Assembly: GCF_009730915.1 (NCBI RefSeq)
Contig: NC_052478.1
Location: forward strand, 15,483,808-15,547,807
From: Dioscorea cayenensis subsp. rotundata
Lineage: Eukaryota; Streptophyta; Magnoliopsida; Dioscoreales; Dioscoreaceae
DNA length: 64,000 nt
Direction: 5' to 3'
The notes under the pieces were generated by a model that did not search any database, had not been told where the DNA came from, and was given only the letters and a program-made list of their open reading frames with translations. Positions 12,580-25,600 of the stretch are shown here, one piece after another. A program made the translations under genes and the position numbers. Each line of letters begins with the position of its first letter. Position 1 is the stretch's first letter.

Positions 12580-15404
12580 TGATTCGTCCCTTACATAATA
12601 GCAAGTGCACGGGTCGTGCAAGTAATAAAGTGTACCCATGGGGTCGGGTAGTTGAATCCACAGGGACTGGTAAAAGTTCTCAATACTCATTCATTTCCTA
12701 ATATCTAGGTTGTTCAAAAGATTAGAATTACATTAATTAAATTTACCGAAGAAGAAGAAAAGAAAAAAAGGAGAAAGATACAGAGTTTTGGGTTGCGGAG
12801 ATAGCAGTTGGAAGGATAATGTCCCATACTAATCCCCTTAACAAATGTATTGAGTATGCTATTAATTACATTGACATCTCCTTGGACTGTGGTGACCACC
12901 TACAGAGGGTTTGATAGCGTACGTCCTCACTCAAGGCTAGGAGCGGACTCAACCCTTTCCATAATGTGTGTCCTAGCTAGATGAATATATCTTGTTGATG
13001 AGTACTTGTGTATACATATTAAATAGTATGATTTACTTACATGGAGCATTAATTTATTCAGGTATTATGGCTGATTCGTGTGTTTTTGTGTTCTTTTGTG
13101 CATTTAGGGTTGTGAAGACTTGTTGAGGAGAAAGAAGGCAAAAATAGGTCATGAATGTAGTTTTTGGGACATTTCTTGCATGGAAAAAGGATCAAGATAC
13201 AAGCCAAGATCAAAAGCATGAAGGTGTGTGCCAACTTCCAAGAGTGTTCTAGTCAATATACAAAGTGGAAGGGCACAAAGGCAGTTACACACTCATGACC
13301 TAGCTTGTACAAAGGTTTCAAGAGCTGTTTCAACATGTTCGAAAGATAAAACATCACTTGACTAACTACACGGGCATGTGCCCGATCGTGTGGCCTTAAA
13401 TGGAGAAAATGAAGTTATGTGAATATTACTGTTCACCACATGGGATTGTAGCAAATTGTTTTCACAGGTGATGTAACAGTTACTGTTCACTAGCCAAAAT
13501 AAAGAATCCACATGCCTGTGTGGGAATTCCACATGGCTGTGTTGATGCCTGATTCTCAAGTATAAAAGGCCGCTCAGATATGTTTTTGGGGGATCTTCTT
13601 TTTAACTTTGAGAGGGAGTGCGGCTAGGGTTTTGAGGAAGTTTTGCAAGGTTTTCAGGCATTTCTAGGCTTTCAAATATCAATTTCCTTTGAAGGAGAGT
13701 TATTGGGGGAGCTTTCATCAGTATTGATTCGGCGAGGTGTGTGCTTAGGCTTGACGAGGGAGTCTTTGGAGAAGAAGAAGCGGCCCTTAGAGACCATCCT
13801 TACGGAACAAAAGGTGGTTTATCTATAGATTGCTTGCATTTTATTTTGATTTCATATTTTATTTTGTATTGCTCCATGGAGAGCTATACCTCTAGTGGGT
13901 ACTTGGACATGTAAACCCTAGATTACTTTTTTTTCATTGACTCTATTGCATTTCCTTTAATTGAATTTTTAATTGAATTTTAACCTTGTGTATGCTTGGA
14001 TCTTGATTTTCCCTTAGAGTGATACTAGGGTTAAGAATCCATCTAATCATCCTTTTGATGAGTGGCAATCGCCATTTGGATTAGATTAACCTAGGTTAAA
14101 GAGGGTTGAGAGGGTGAGTCGAGAAGTAGCAGAACGCCCCTTTTCCCTTCTGGTGTGATTTCATCCTTGATTTTTTACTTGTTTTCAAATTTTCTTTACA
14201 ATTCGAGCACATCCATCAATTGATTTGTCACCTTGGCTATTTAGCAAAATTACTTGTTTCTAGAGTCTATTTTTTGTGGATTTGACTACCCATCCTTGGA
14301 GTATTTTATTACTTTGACACCCGTGCACTTGCGGTACACACACACAAGGGTTTGTCAATTATCCTCTAGATAGTAAGAAATCAATCTAGGATTAACAAGC
14401 ACTCTTGACTACAATTGCAACTATAGGGGACATTCACATCACATCAATACTTACACACATAACGGCAACCGCCACGTCAAGTTTTGCAACATAAAAACAT
14501 CAATGGCAATCAACACACAAAGATAATCCAAATAAAAAAAGGGAGGTCACAAGGAAACTCAATAATCTAATAACACAAGTCAATACATCATAGAATGAAG
14601 GTTAATAATCTGGGACACAAAAAGATGGCTAGCCCCTCATAGTTCTATAATTAATCATATAAAAGCAATAAGAGAAATGAAGATTATCCATTAGACTCCC
14701 TTCTTGCTTCACAATCTCGTCGAAGAAGGCTTGAAGATGATCATCGCCGATAATCCTCCTATCCTTCGCTTATCTCCACTCCAAATCTAGCTTTGAATGA
14801 TGTCAATGGCTACCTTAACCTATGCCTCCAGAAAGAAAGAAGAAGATCCTTCTCAAATCTAACTTTAGGGCATAAGTATCCTTTTCTCGATGCAAGCACG
14901 ACCGTGCTCATGGCCTTGCCGATTACTATGCTGGGCTCCAGATGCTGGGAAGTGATCTTCAGCACAAAACCAATAAAATGAACAGGGCTCAGCACGACGT
15001 GCTTATTACATGTGATTACTGAGAACAATAGTGCAAGGAGCCCTGTGACCATGCTTATATTTGCAAGAGATTTCTAGTAAAATGCACGGGTGTAAGCATG
15101 CCTGTGCTTACAGACCATGCTCCGTCGGCACGATGGTGCTAGTAGAGGTGAAACTGTGCTTTCAAGCCTTGTGTTAACTCTAATAAAATGCACAGGGCTC
15201 AACACGCCCATGTTGACGACCGTGCTTCAAGCATGGGTGTGCTTCGGACCATGTTTGTTCTACAAATTTCATTCCAAAACCTAATTATTTGCAACAATTA
15301 GCAAACATACCTTAAGTAGCATCGATTTATACAAAAACATACTAAAAGGACAAGTAAATCACACAATAGGGTATATAAAGTATCTATATAAAATGCACTC
15401 ATCA
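12580..15404 (-). repeat. 5' LTR of gag-protease gypsy element (interrupted)
   Basis: Parts 12580-12995 and 14358-15404, together about 1.46 kb. The minus-strand LTR starts TGATGAGTGCATTTT (complement at 15404) and ends ...GGGACGAATCA next to the primer site. The interruption is the plus-strand solo LTR 12996-14357; the flanking text 'gaatatatctt...atcctctagatag' matches the uninterrupted copy at 8595-8625. Confidence 0.85.
12996..14357 (+). mobile_element. Solo gypsy LTR nested in an LTR
   Basis: Starts TGATGAGTACTTGTG and ends GGGTTTGTCA; 1,362 bp. Inside are dyads (13371-13400, 13505-13545), a TATA box TATAAAA at 13561-13567 and the R-U5 tail 'cccgtgcacttgcgg'. Flanks CTTGT and ATTAT are each close to CTTAT, the sequence expected from the uninterrupted LTR copy, suggesting a decayed 5-bp duplication. 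No internal domain attached. Confidence 0.82.
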
Positions 15405-15816
15405 AGTAGTGTGCACCACACTCAAGAGCACCCAGTATTTTTAATCACATTGATGAGAGTTGAGAGACCCATTGATGTTAGATTAGACAAGGTTAAAGAG
15501 AGTTGAGTCATAACTCAGAGATAGGAGAAATTTCACCCGATTCTCCCTATTAAGTTAATCCTATATTTGAGTTTCACTATGTGCAAAGCAATTGTATTTG
15601 CCATAATAAGTATAGTAATCTCTGCCGAAAGTTATATGGGATTAAGGGTTGCTTAGCCTATGAAAGTGACTAAACTATCTTTAGGTAAGTAGGAAGCTTA
15701 GATTACCTTCATGATTGGGACACCTATAGTGTTCAACCAATCATATAGAGCTTTGGCAAAAAGAGATTTCACCAAAGATTCGTTGGGGACTAGTTCTTGA
15801 TTGCCTTGAGCGGGGC
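15405..15816. repeat. Degraded LTR-like sequence
   Basis: No gene. Continues the older sequence interrupted at 8194 and includes phrases related to LTR tails ('attagacaaggttaaagagagttgag', 15480-15505). The boundary with the 5' LTR of the next element is indistinct. Confidence 0.3.
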
Positions 15817-17311
15817 ACAAAGGCAGTCATACTCATGTGTTCCGACTTGTGTAATACTAGCAAGATCTTCATCAATGTGATTTCATTGAAGACGCAACAC
15901 GATTTACCGCATGGATGTCTGCCCATTCATGTGGCATCGATGAAAACTGTGGATTCGGGAGTATTTTGGCGAGTACTATAGCAGTAAGTATTCACAGCTC
16001 GCAGAATCGACTTCTGAAAATTCACACAAGCATGTGGAAATTCAACACACCCATGTGGATTCATGATTCCAGCCCCTATAAAAGCCACGATTTCTGACGT
16101 TTTAGGGGATCCTTTTCTCATTTTTTCCCCATCTTTGGAGATGCTCACGGCTAGCGTTTGGAGTGACTTTGGCTAGGTCTTTAGAGGGGTTCTACGGCCT
16201 TCGATAGTGCGTTCCTTTTGAAGATAGTTATTAGGGAAGCTTTCATCGACATTGATTCGGCGAGGTGTGCCCTAGGCTTGATGAGGGAACTTTTGGAGAA
16301 GACGAGGCAACTCCACAAGACCATCGATACAGACTACGAGGGGGGTTTTTATTTATGGATTGCATGCTTTTACATTTGATTTCATTATTGATTATATCTT
16401 TCTCCATGGAGAGCTAAACCCCTAGTGGGTGCTTGGACTTGTAAACTCTAGGATAATTTTGTTTCATTGATCTTTCATTATGTTTCTTTAGTTGATGTTT
16501 TTAATTAAGTTCCAACCTTGAATGCTTGTTGAATTGATTTTCAATTTGAGTGACACTAGGGTTAAGAATCTATCTTGGTAATCCTTGTGGATGGGTGACT
16601 CACCATGAGGGTTAGACAAAGCTAGGTTGGAGAGGATTGAGAGGATGAGTCGAGAGGTAGCGGAACATCTCCTATCCCTTCTGATGTGATTCATCCTACC
16701 TCCACGTTCCAAGAGTTATTTGCGGTCACAATAGAGTGAAGTGCTAAGAGATAAATTCCACTGGGGCTTAGTCGTGCGAGCAAAAGAGTGAAGTGTTGAA
16801 GTAATCCTTAGTGCTGGGGGTTAATAATGACTAGTGGTCTTTCTCCTGGACCAAAGGGTTAGATCTATATTAGTGAATAGAGTTTATCACTGGGAGTCCC
16901 CAAATCAAGAGTATCCCTTTTCGCCGGGGCATAGGTAAGGGTTTGTCACAGTTGACCTTAGGTTTGGGACTGTATGTCTTAGGATTTCCATGACTCATTA
17001 GACATCAGTTAGGAGACATAATGATTGGTCTTGCATTTGAAACAATAGTCCTAGGGTGAGCAATGTCTGCGTGCCCCACTTTCTATCGATTGCCTCTCCT
17101 ATTATTCTATTGTGTCTCTTTTTTCTTTACCTTATTTCTATTTGCATTGATATTGTTCACACCACTCTAAAATCATCTTCACTATAGCTAAATAGCAATA
17201 CTTGTGTTTCTGAGCACTATTCCTTGTGGATATAACTACCCACTTACCAGGGTACTTTATTACTTTGACAACTCATGCACTTGCGGTATGCACTCGCAAG
17301 GGGTGGTGTCA
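15817..17311 (+). repeat. 5' LTR of pol-only gypsy element
   Basis: Nearly collinear with 20782-22221. Shows the 'ggggcacaaaggcagtcat' block, dyads at 16021-16062, TATA box TATAAAA at 16077-16083, the segment translating as SARCALGLMRELLEKTRQL (16246-16300) and the tail ending ...GGTGGTGTCA at 17311. Confidence 0.82.
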
Positions 17312-17318
17312 AAGTTTT

Positions 17319-17336
17319 TGTCACCGTTGCTGGGGA
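17319..17336 (+). other. Primer-binding site, tRNA-Asp type
   Basis: TGTCACCGTTGCTGGGGA lies 7 bases after the LTR end and matches the tRNA-Asp type gypsy primer site (TGGCGCCGTTGCCGGGGA) at most positions. Confidence 0.85.
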
Positions 17337-17452
17337 ATAATGTTTTAGAAGCATTTTGCACTTTGCTATTTTAGCTATTCATTACTTGTTGTATTTCACA
17401 CTTTCTTATTCTTCCATTGTTCTGATTTATTTTGTTTTAATTTCAGAGAAGA

Positions 17453-20400
17453 TGATCAACATAACCAAAATATTTGACACAATTGCAGGAATGGTTGAAG
17501 ACATAGAACAGAAGATACAGTTATTTGCAATGCAGTCAACTTCATGTTGTTTCATGCCAGAGAAACTCATAAACAACCACCCTTTGGAAGAATCAGTTGT
17601 TGATCACATTAATGAGATTCAGGATACAAATTATGAGCTAGATAGTGTGTTGGATCAGTTTGAAAAGTCAGTGCTTTCATCTATGAGCTATCTTTTGGAA
17701 GAAAGTTTGGAAATGGTCCTTGCTTAGTTTAAATCTTCCTTTCAAGAACAAAGGCATGGAATTTTCTCATTGGGGGTGTCAAATACAGTACTGGAAATTT
17801 CTGAGATAGAAAATGTGGATGTTTTTGAAGATCATTCATAATCACATGCCCAAGCAGACGGTCTGGAGGACGTTTTCGAACAAGATTCAGCACAATTCGA
17901 GGAAATTCATAGATTGAAGGAAAGCAGATTAAGACCATCAATTAAGGAACCACCCGAGTTAGAGCTTAAGACTTTACTAGCACATTTGGAATATGCTTTT
18001 CTGATGGAAGAATCAAAGCTCCCTATTATTGTGGACTCAAACTTCTCTACTGATCAGAAGGACAAGCTTGTGAGCATGTTAAAGAGATATAAATCTGCCA
18101 TTGCTTGGAATATTTCTGATATAAAAGGCATCAATCCCTCATTTTGCACTCATAAAATCCTAATGGAGGATAATTACACGTCATTGATTCAACCTCAGAG
18201 AAGATTGAACCTAAACATGAAGGAAGTTGTTTAGGTGTAGGTGGTGAAGCTGTTGGATGCACGAATTATATATCCCATCTCTGACAGTGCTTAGGTGAGC
18301 CCAACTCAAGTAGTCTTGAAGAAGGAAGAAATGACAGTGGTGAGAAATGAAAGGAATGAATTAATCCCAACCAGGATAATCACAGGTTGGCGTGTATGTA
18401 TTGATTACAGGAGGCTAAACAATGTGACTCGAAAGGATCATTTTCCGTCACCATTCATTGATCAGATGTTGGAGCGATTGGCAGGGTATCAGTTTTATTG
18501 TTTTCTTGATGGAATATCAGGATGCTTCTAGATTCCTATTACTCTAGAAGATCAAGAGAAGATAACATTTACTTTCCCATGAGGGACCTTTGCTTATAGA
18601 AGAATGCCTTTCGAGTTGTGCAATGCGCCGGCGACATTTCAATGCTACATGACTTTATTTTTTATGGTCTCTTAGAAGACATTATGGAGGTGTTCATGGA
18701 TTATTTTTCAGTATTTGGAGACTCCTTTGACATTTGCTTAAGAAACTTGGAGAGAGTGTTGGTGAGATGTTAGGAAACAAATCTTGTTCTTAATTGGGAG
18801 AAGTGTCACTTTATGGTCCATGAGGGCATTGTCCTCGGTCACAAGATTTCCCAATTGGAGATGGAAGTGGATAAGGCAAAGATTGAAGTCATAGACAAGC
18901 TTCCCAAAGCAACAAATGTGAAAGGAGTTCATAGTTTCTTGGGGCATGAGGGCTTCAATAGGAGGTTTATCAAGGATTTTTCAAAAATCAGTCAACCATT
19001 GACAAAACTCCTTGAAAAAAATATGCCCTTTGGTTTCGGAGATGATTGCTTTCAAATTGTTGAAAGAGAAATTAGTGCAAGCACAGATTTTAGTCACGCC
19101 GGATTGGAACAAACCATTCGAGCTCATGTGCGATGCGAGTGATTATGCTATTGGAGTAGTTTTGGGGCAAAGGAAGGATAAACAGTTCCAACTGATTTAT
19201 TATTCTAGCAAGACTCTTACAAGTGCTCAAGAGAACTACACTACTACAGAAAAAGAGTTGTTAGTAGTGGTGGTTGCCTTTGACAAGTTCAGGCCATACC
19301 TCATCTTATCTAGGGTCACTGTATTCACTGATCACTTGCCACTCTGTTATCTCATGAGCAAGGCCGATGCTAAACCAAGGTTGATTCGTTGGATTTTACT
19401 GTTACAAGAGTTTGATATGGAGATAAAGATAAGAGAGGGACCGAAAATGTGGTTGTAGGCTGTTTGTCTCTATTAGAGGGTTGTGAGGGGCAAGAACCAT
19501 CAAACAAGGAAATTAACAATTTCTCTCCCGAGGAGCATTTGTATTCAGTCCAAAATTTGGCATCAACTGACACTCCATGGTTCACGAATTTTGCGAATTA
19601 CTTATCGGGAAGGTTCTTAAGCAGGGCCTCATCTTTCAACAAAAGAAGAAGTTTTTTATTGATTTAAAGAATTATTTTTTGGACGATCCATTTTTGTTTC
19701 AAATTTGTGCGGATCATGTGGTCCGAAGGTGTGTATCAAGGGAAGAAGGTTGGGACATACTTGCACATTGTCACTCAGGACCGGTTGGGGGGCATTATGC
19801 TTCAAATAGAACTGCTAAAAAAGCTTTGGATACCGGATTTTATTGGCCAACTTTATTTCAGGTGCACATCAGTTTGTTCTTCGACGCGACAGTTCTCAAA
19901 GAGAAGGAAATCTTTCATGACTGGATGAAATGACTCAGAATCCAATACAATTTTGCGAGGTATTTGATGTGTGGGGTATTGATTTCATGGAACCATTTCC
20001 AAAATCCAACGGTAATCAATTTATTTTGGTGGCTGTTGATTATGTTTCCAAGTGGGTGGAGGCCCAAGCTTTGCCTACTAATGACGCTCGGACCATGGTT
20101 AAATTTTTAAGAGGTTGTTTACTCAATTTGGAACCCCACGAATTATCATTAGTGATTGAGAAACTTATTTTTGCAACACTCAACTTGAAAATGTGTTGAA
20201 GCGTTATGGAATATATCATCACCTTGCTACCCCCTACCACTGACAGACGAGTGGTCAAGTGGAAGTCACAAATAGAGAGCTTAAAAGAATCTTGACAAAG
20301 TCACTAGAACAATGAAAGTGGGATTGGTTAGGACGCTTAAATGATATGCTTTGGGCTCATAGAACAACATATAAAACTCTGATAGGGACCACTCCCTACA

Positions 20401-20712
20401 ACTTAGTCTATGGTAAGTCATGTCATTTGCCCTTGGAACTTGAGCACAAAGCCTATTAGCTATCAAGGCAATGAATTTTGACTTGAGTAAAGCAGGGGAG
20501 CAAAGAATGCTTCATCTCAATGAGTTGGATGAATGGAGGTTGAAGGTATATGTGAATGGGAGGATTTACAAGGAACGAATTCAAAAGTGGCATAACAAGC
20601 ATATCAAGAATCTGAAAGAATTCAAAGTAGGGGATTATGTTTTATTGTTCAATTCTCTCTTATGGTTATTTCTAGGGAAGCTCAAGTCTAGATGGTTTAG
20701 ACCATACACAAG
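17453..20712 (+). pseudogene. Gypsy pol relic (RT, RNase H, integrase)
   Basis: Begins with linker sequence, then RT from about 17930 (KEPPELELKTL; WRVCIDYRRLNNVTRKDHF at about 18390; RRMPFELCNAPATFQ at 18600). The RT catalytic box is FMDYFSVF at 18693-18716 where the family has FMDDFSVF, so a metal-binding Asp is Tyr. RNase H spans 19100-19455 ([35 protein letters not shown]). Integrase follows: the zinc-binding part near 19740-19860 (HCHSGPVGGHY, GFYWPTLF), core [13 protein letters not shown] at 19975, stop after IISD at about 20157, and C-terminal YVLLF...GKLKSRW up to 20712. At least six in-frame stops or frameshifts. The coding end fuses straight into the 3' LTR by deletion. Confidence 0.92.
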
Positions 20713-20724
20713 TTGTGTTCAAAG

Positions 20725-22221
20725 ATATTTGGCTGTTTGCCAACCTCCATTGTGTTCAAGAAAATATACAAATTGGAGGGGCACAAAGGTAGTCATACTC
20801 ATGTGTTCCAGCTTGTGCAATACTGGCAAGATCTTCATCAATGTGATTTCATTAAAGATGGAACATGATCTACCACATGGATGTGTGCCCATTCATGTAG
20901 CCTCGATGAAAAGTGTGGATTCGGGAGTATTTTGGCGAGTACTTTAGCAGTTTACTGCAGCAAAAGTACTGTAGTGGTTATTGTTCACAGCTCACAGAAT
21001 CGACTTCTGGAAATTCACACGAGCGTGTGTGGGGATGCTTGATTCCAGCCCCTATAAAAGCCATGATTTCAGTCGTTTTAGGGGATCCTTTTCTCATTTT
21101 TTCCCCATCTTTGGAGGCACTCGCGGCTAGGGTTTGGAGAGGCTTTGGCTAGGTGTTTAGAGGGGTTCTACGGCCTTCGACACCATGTTCCTTCAGAAGA
21201 TAGTTAATGGGGATGTTTTTTTCTTTGGCATCGATTCGGCGAGATTTGCCCTAGGCTTGGCGAGAGAACCTTTGAAGAAGACGAGGCAACTCCACAAGAT
21301 CATCGATATGGACTACGAGGGGGTTTTACTTATGGATTGCGTGCTTTTACATTCGATTTCATTATTGATTGTATCTTGCTCCATGGATAGCTAAACCCCT
21401 AGTGGGTGCTTGGACTTGTAAACCCTACAATAACTTTGTTTCATTGATCTTTCATTATGTTTCTTTAAATGATGTTTTTAATTGAGTTTCAACCTTAAAT
21501 TCTTTTTGAATTAATTTTCCCTTAGAGTGACACTTGGGTTGAGAATCTATCTCGGTAATCCTTGTGGATGAGTGACACACCATGAGGGTTAGACAAAGCA
21601 AGGTTGGAGATGGTGAGTCGAGAGGTAGCAGAACGTCTGCTTTCCCTTCCGATGTGATTCATCCTACCTCCACATTCAAGAGTTCTTTGAAGTCACAATA
21701 GAGTGAAGTGCTAAGAGACAAATTCCACTGGGGCTTAGTTGTGCGAGCAAAAGAGTGAAGTATTGAAGTAATCCTTAGTGCTGGGGTTTAATTGTGACTA
21801 GGGGTTTTTCCACTGAGACCCTTTGCCTTTCCTCCTAGGCATAGTGTGAGGGTTTGTCATGGTTGACCTTAGGTTTGGGAGTGTGTGTCTTAGGATTTCT
21901 ACGACTCATTAGATATCAGTTAGGAGGCGAAATGATTGGTCTTGCACTTGAAACAATCGTTCTAGGGTGAGCAATGTCCGGGTTCCCCACTCTCTATCAA
22001 TTGCCTCTCCTATTATTCTATTACGTCTCTTTCTTCTTTATCTTATTTCTATTTGCATTAATATTGTTCACACCACTCTTAAATCATCTTCACTATAGCT
22101 AAATAGCAATACTTGTGTTTCCGAGCACTATTCCCTGTGGATATAACTACCAACTCACCAAGGTACTTTATTACTTCGACAACCCGTGCACTTTCGGTAC
22201 GCACTCGCAAGGGTTGTGTCA
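20725..22221 (+). repeat. 3' LTR of pol-only gypsy element (5'-truncated)
   Basis: Starts within the LTR at the phrase 'gccaacctccattgtgttcaag', about 230 bp in from the LTR start seen at 31577. Contains dyads, TATA box TATAAAA (21053-21059) and ends GGGTTGTGTCA at 22221. It lacks part of the tail repeat present in the 5' LTR near 16840-16920. Confidence 0.82.
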
Positions 22222-22287
22222 AAAATTTAAATGTATGTAGTGATTAGTCTATGAAAATGGTTAAGCAATAATCCACAATATAAGTAT

Positions 22288-22670
22288 CACTGCAACAAAA
22301 TTGGTCTACATCGACTAAAATTAGCGCCAAATTTATTAATTTATCACTATAAATTTATTTAGCGGCAAATTTTTTATATTAGTCATTATAGATATATTTT
22401 TAATGGCAAATTTTTAAGTTAGCTACTATAGACATAAATTTATTTATTATTTTTTAATAATAATTTCTATAGTGGCAAATTCATGTATTAGCCGCTATAT
22501 ATATATTAATTTAAAAGTGTAGCGTCAGATATTTATATTAGGCGCTATAGATGTGTTTTTAGGGGTAAATTTTTAAATTAGCTACTATAGGCACAAGATT
22601 TATTTAACAATAGTTTTTATAGTGGCAAATCTATCTATTCACCGTTATATATATTAAATTTAAAAAAATA
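22288..22670. repeat. Left terminus and subterminal repeats of gene-capturing CACTA
   Basis: Terminal CACTGCAAC followed by six or more degenerate copies of a unit around 'tagcggcaaattttt / gccgctatagat', in both orientations. Such subterminal motifs are the binding sites for the DNA-binding transposase in CACTA elements. Confidence 0.8.
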
Positions 22671-25600
22671 TATTTAAGGGTTGAGAATGATCTTCATTGT
22701 TTTTTATCATTTATTTAAATAAAAATTATATACTGAAAAAATTTATTATTCCAAATTTTTTGGATAATATTTTATCTAAGAAACTTTTAACCAATTTTGA
22801 AAACTTTTGATATATAATTTATAAGATTCGAAGGGTTTAGAAAGAAAAAAAAAACACACTAGATCTGAGACATGAGAGAGCATTGCGTTTTGTCCCTTTT
22901 ACAAACCCACTCTTTAACTTAATCCTTAAAAGCTTCATCCCATTAAACAAACCCATTGTTTAACCTAATCCTCACACGTGTCAACTCCCATATTCAAGCA
23001 CATATCCCATTTTTTCTAGAATTTTCCCATAATTTCAGAGAAGAGAGAGAGAGAAAGAGAGAGAGAAACACAAAGTGAGAAAGGCGGCGAGAGCTTCTTC
23101 TTGCGATGTTGTTTTAAATCTTGGAATCGAATGGATCATGTTTGCTTCTTTGATTGATCGAGAACCCCTGATTGGGTGCTGGAATCCTCTTTTCGGATCG
23201 AATGTTTGGTATGAGTTGATGTAATTGTTGCTTTTAATCGCTAGATTCTCTATGAATTGATCGGTTTTTAAGGGGGATTGTGTTGGGGGTTTTTGGTTGG
23301 ATTTCGTGGGTGATTTTGTTTGGTTTTTGGAAATTTAGGGGTTGTTTTTAGGGGAATTTGGGGAGGGATTGGAGTTTGTTTGTGTTGAGTGTTGGATTTT
23401 CGGTTTATAGGAATGTGGCATGGGTAGAGGGTATTTGCTGGATTGGAGCTAGCGGAAGGGTTCTTGAGATTTCTGGGGACTTTCGGACGGGTTAATTTGG
23501 AGTGGAGCAACGGGCATGATTCTGAATCCCATGTGAGTTCTTCATGTCTCTGTTCCTCTCTAGTTTTCCCTTTTTTTTTCTTTTGTCTTCAATTATTTTG
23601 TTGTTGTTTTTGTTTGATATCTATCTGATATTTAGAATCAAAGTTTAACTTGACATTCCATTCAATGCATATCCTCTAGAGTTAGTATCCGTTTTTTCCA
23701 TTTGATGATGATTTGACTGTATGTTCTTCAAGAATAAAGGCATGGCATGGATCTTTGCACAAGTAATGATTTTATCAGGGAAAGAATAGATCCATGTAAT
23801 TCCAATATAGTGAAATGATTGATTTATATTGATAAGAAGTCAAATTGTAAAAACTATTTTCCTTCATTGTGTTAATATTGTGTGGCTCATAGTGGGTAGA
23901 TGTCCAGAACACAAAAGCGATGGGTATGTTATATGAAATCTTGACGATGTTCTTTTAAATCATTGTTGAAGAAAATTTAATATGCGTCCTCTTTAACACA
24001 TGCTTAACACATAGAATGAGTGGTCTAGTGTGTCCGCATCACCCAGATTTATGGTCAAAACAAATTTCAACTAGTACTTTATAAATGTGTAAATTTTTGA
24101 ATCAGGTGCATAGTTTTGAGTTCCAACAATCTCGTTGATCAATGATAAGGTTAGTTGATTATTTAACTCTGACTAGACAATTGGTTTTGAAGATTTAAAA
24201 TTAGGGATTTTGAAGATACGTCTTCATGTAAAGTCTGGTCTGGGATTTGAGTGGAATTGCTGTAATAGTGTGGCTTTTGTGTCTTGTTATCGGCTCGGTA
24301 TACAAAATATGGTTGTGCAATATGTTTACTTTCAAAGAGTGTTCAGATTTGTCTCGGTGAATGGCCTTGTAGAAGTGTTTTTAAAAGTAAAAATTTAGTT
24401 TGATATCCAACGAGCTTGCTGATTCTTGTTAGATGTTTCATTTTTTTTTTCACTCGAGGTTGATTTCATATATAGTTCTTTTATGAGAGGATTATTTTGC
24501 AAAACAATAAGGTTATCAAATATTTATTTTAAGGTCTATTTGAAGGATTAGTTAGAGGATGTATTTGAGACATTCCAGTAAAATATATGCAGTTCTCTGA
24601 TGATAATTACCTAATTGAACTTCTATTACTTGAATCCTAATTAATCTATTTGATAGCTTGTCATCATGCTTGCATTATTTATTTTCTTCACAACACTATT
24701 ACAGCCTTAAGATTTCTATGGGGATTGAGTATATCTTGATGGTGTGTTAAGAATTCAAACTTCAAAGTGAAAGCAAACCAACAGTCTCCTTTAGGGGGAA
24801 TAAAGAAAAGAAAAGAAATTGTCTGCTCTGTGTTGTTGTTATGTTTGTCTTTGTCATAGAAAAATGGAGATGAGGTGATGTATGTGAGCGTATCTATAAG
24901 GTAATGCAATAGCTTTTGAAAGTATAAACGACATGCCTGAGTTTGAGAAGCTTATTATCTGTTCTCTAGTTAATAATGTTTAAGGTTTGAGTATGTTGGA
25001 TCCTAATCATGAGTGCTTTGGTTTCTGATTCTTGAGCCCTCTGAGGAAACTAAGGCATGTGTTTTTTCTGGCCATTATGGAATTAAGGATCTGAAATTTA
25101 AATCCAATTCAGATTGCTGGACTAATTCCTTGAGTTCTATCAACTTTGATTTTGGATATCAGAAATAAGAAATAGAATGTGCATGGAAGTAGCATGAGAA
25201 GTTCAGAAATAATCATTCATTTAGCAAAGTAGACTTATACTTAAGTCTTAGCTCTGGAAGAAAAGTGAAAAAAAGCCCTCTTAGATGAGAGTGATGAGTA
25301 GAACATCTTTTGTTCTCAAATCTAATTTCATGCTATGCTTCTAACCAAAATCTCCATTTATGTTATACCGATGTTTTGGGTAAAATATGTAGTTGGTGAG
25401 GAATGATGACTTTATCTCTTTTTTTAGTGTTAGTTACTTTTGGTTAATTATCTGATTTCTACATAAGTGCTTTGTCATAGCTATTCTAATTGCTTCAGCT
25501 GTTAGTGTTCAAATTTTCCATCCTTACTTATTTTTAGCGATGCAGATCTCTCCTTTTGCTGGAGTAACCCATCTATTGAAATATCATACCTTGCACATCA

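Larger units (their letters stand above)
8195..15404 (-). mobile_element. Gag-protease-only Ty3/gypsy element, TSD AGTAG
   Basis: Minus-strand LTR retrotransposon bounded by a perfect 5-bp duplication AGTAG (8190-8194 and 15405-15409). Order in its own sense: 5' LTR 12580-15404 (interrupted by a solo LTR), primer site 12555-12573, gag relic, protease relic, then a short spacer and the 3' LTR 8195-9572. The stretch between protease and the post-integrase motif (VKQVLLGRQP, about 9730-9760) is only about 0.5 kb, so reverse transcriptase, RNase H and integrase are missing. The 5' end of its 3' LTR (about 75 bp) and the adjoining polypurine tract are deleted at about 9572. Non-autonomous and decayed. 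Confidence 0.88.
15817..22221 (+). mobile_element. Pol-only Ty3/gypsy element
   Basis: Plus-strand element: 5' LTR (about 15817-17311), primer site 17319-17336, pol relic, and 3' LTR (about 20725-22221). Gag and protease are absent: the internal region goes within 0.6 kb from the primer site to the region just ahead of reverse transcriptase. Both LTRs lack the usual first approximately 230 bp seen in the solo copies (which start TGATAAGTGCTTGTG), so left and right ends are eroded and no target-site duplication can be read. Confidence 0.85.

Noticed and set aside
22222..22287. Target-site duplication for the pol-only gypsy element
   Set aside because: The 5' LTR start is truncated, so no left flank can be compared with the sequence after 22221.
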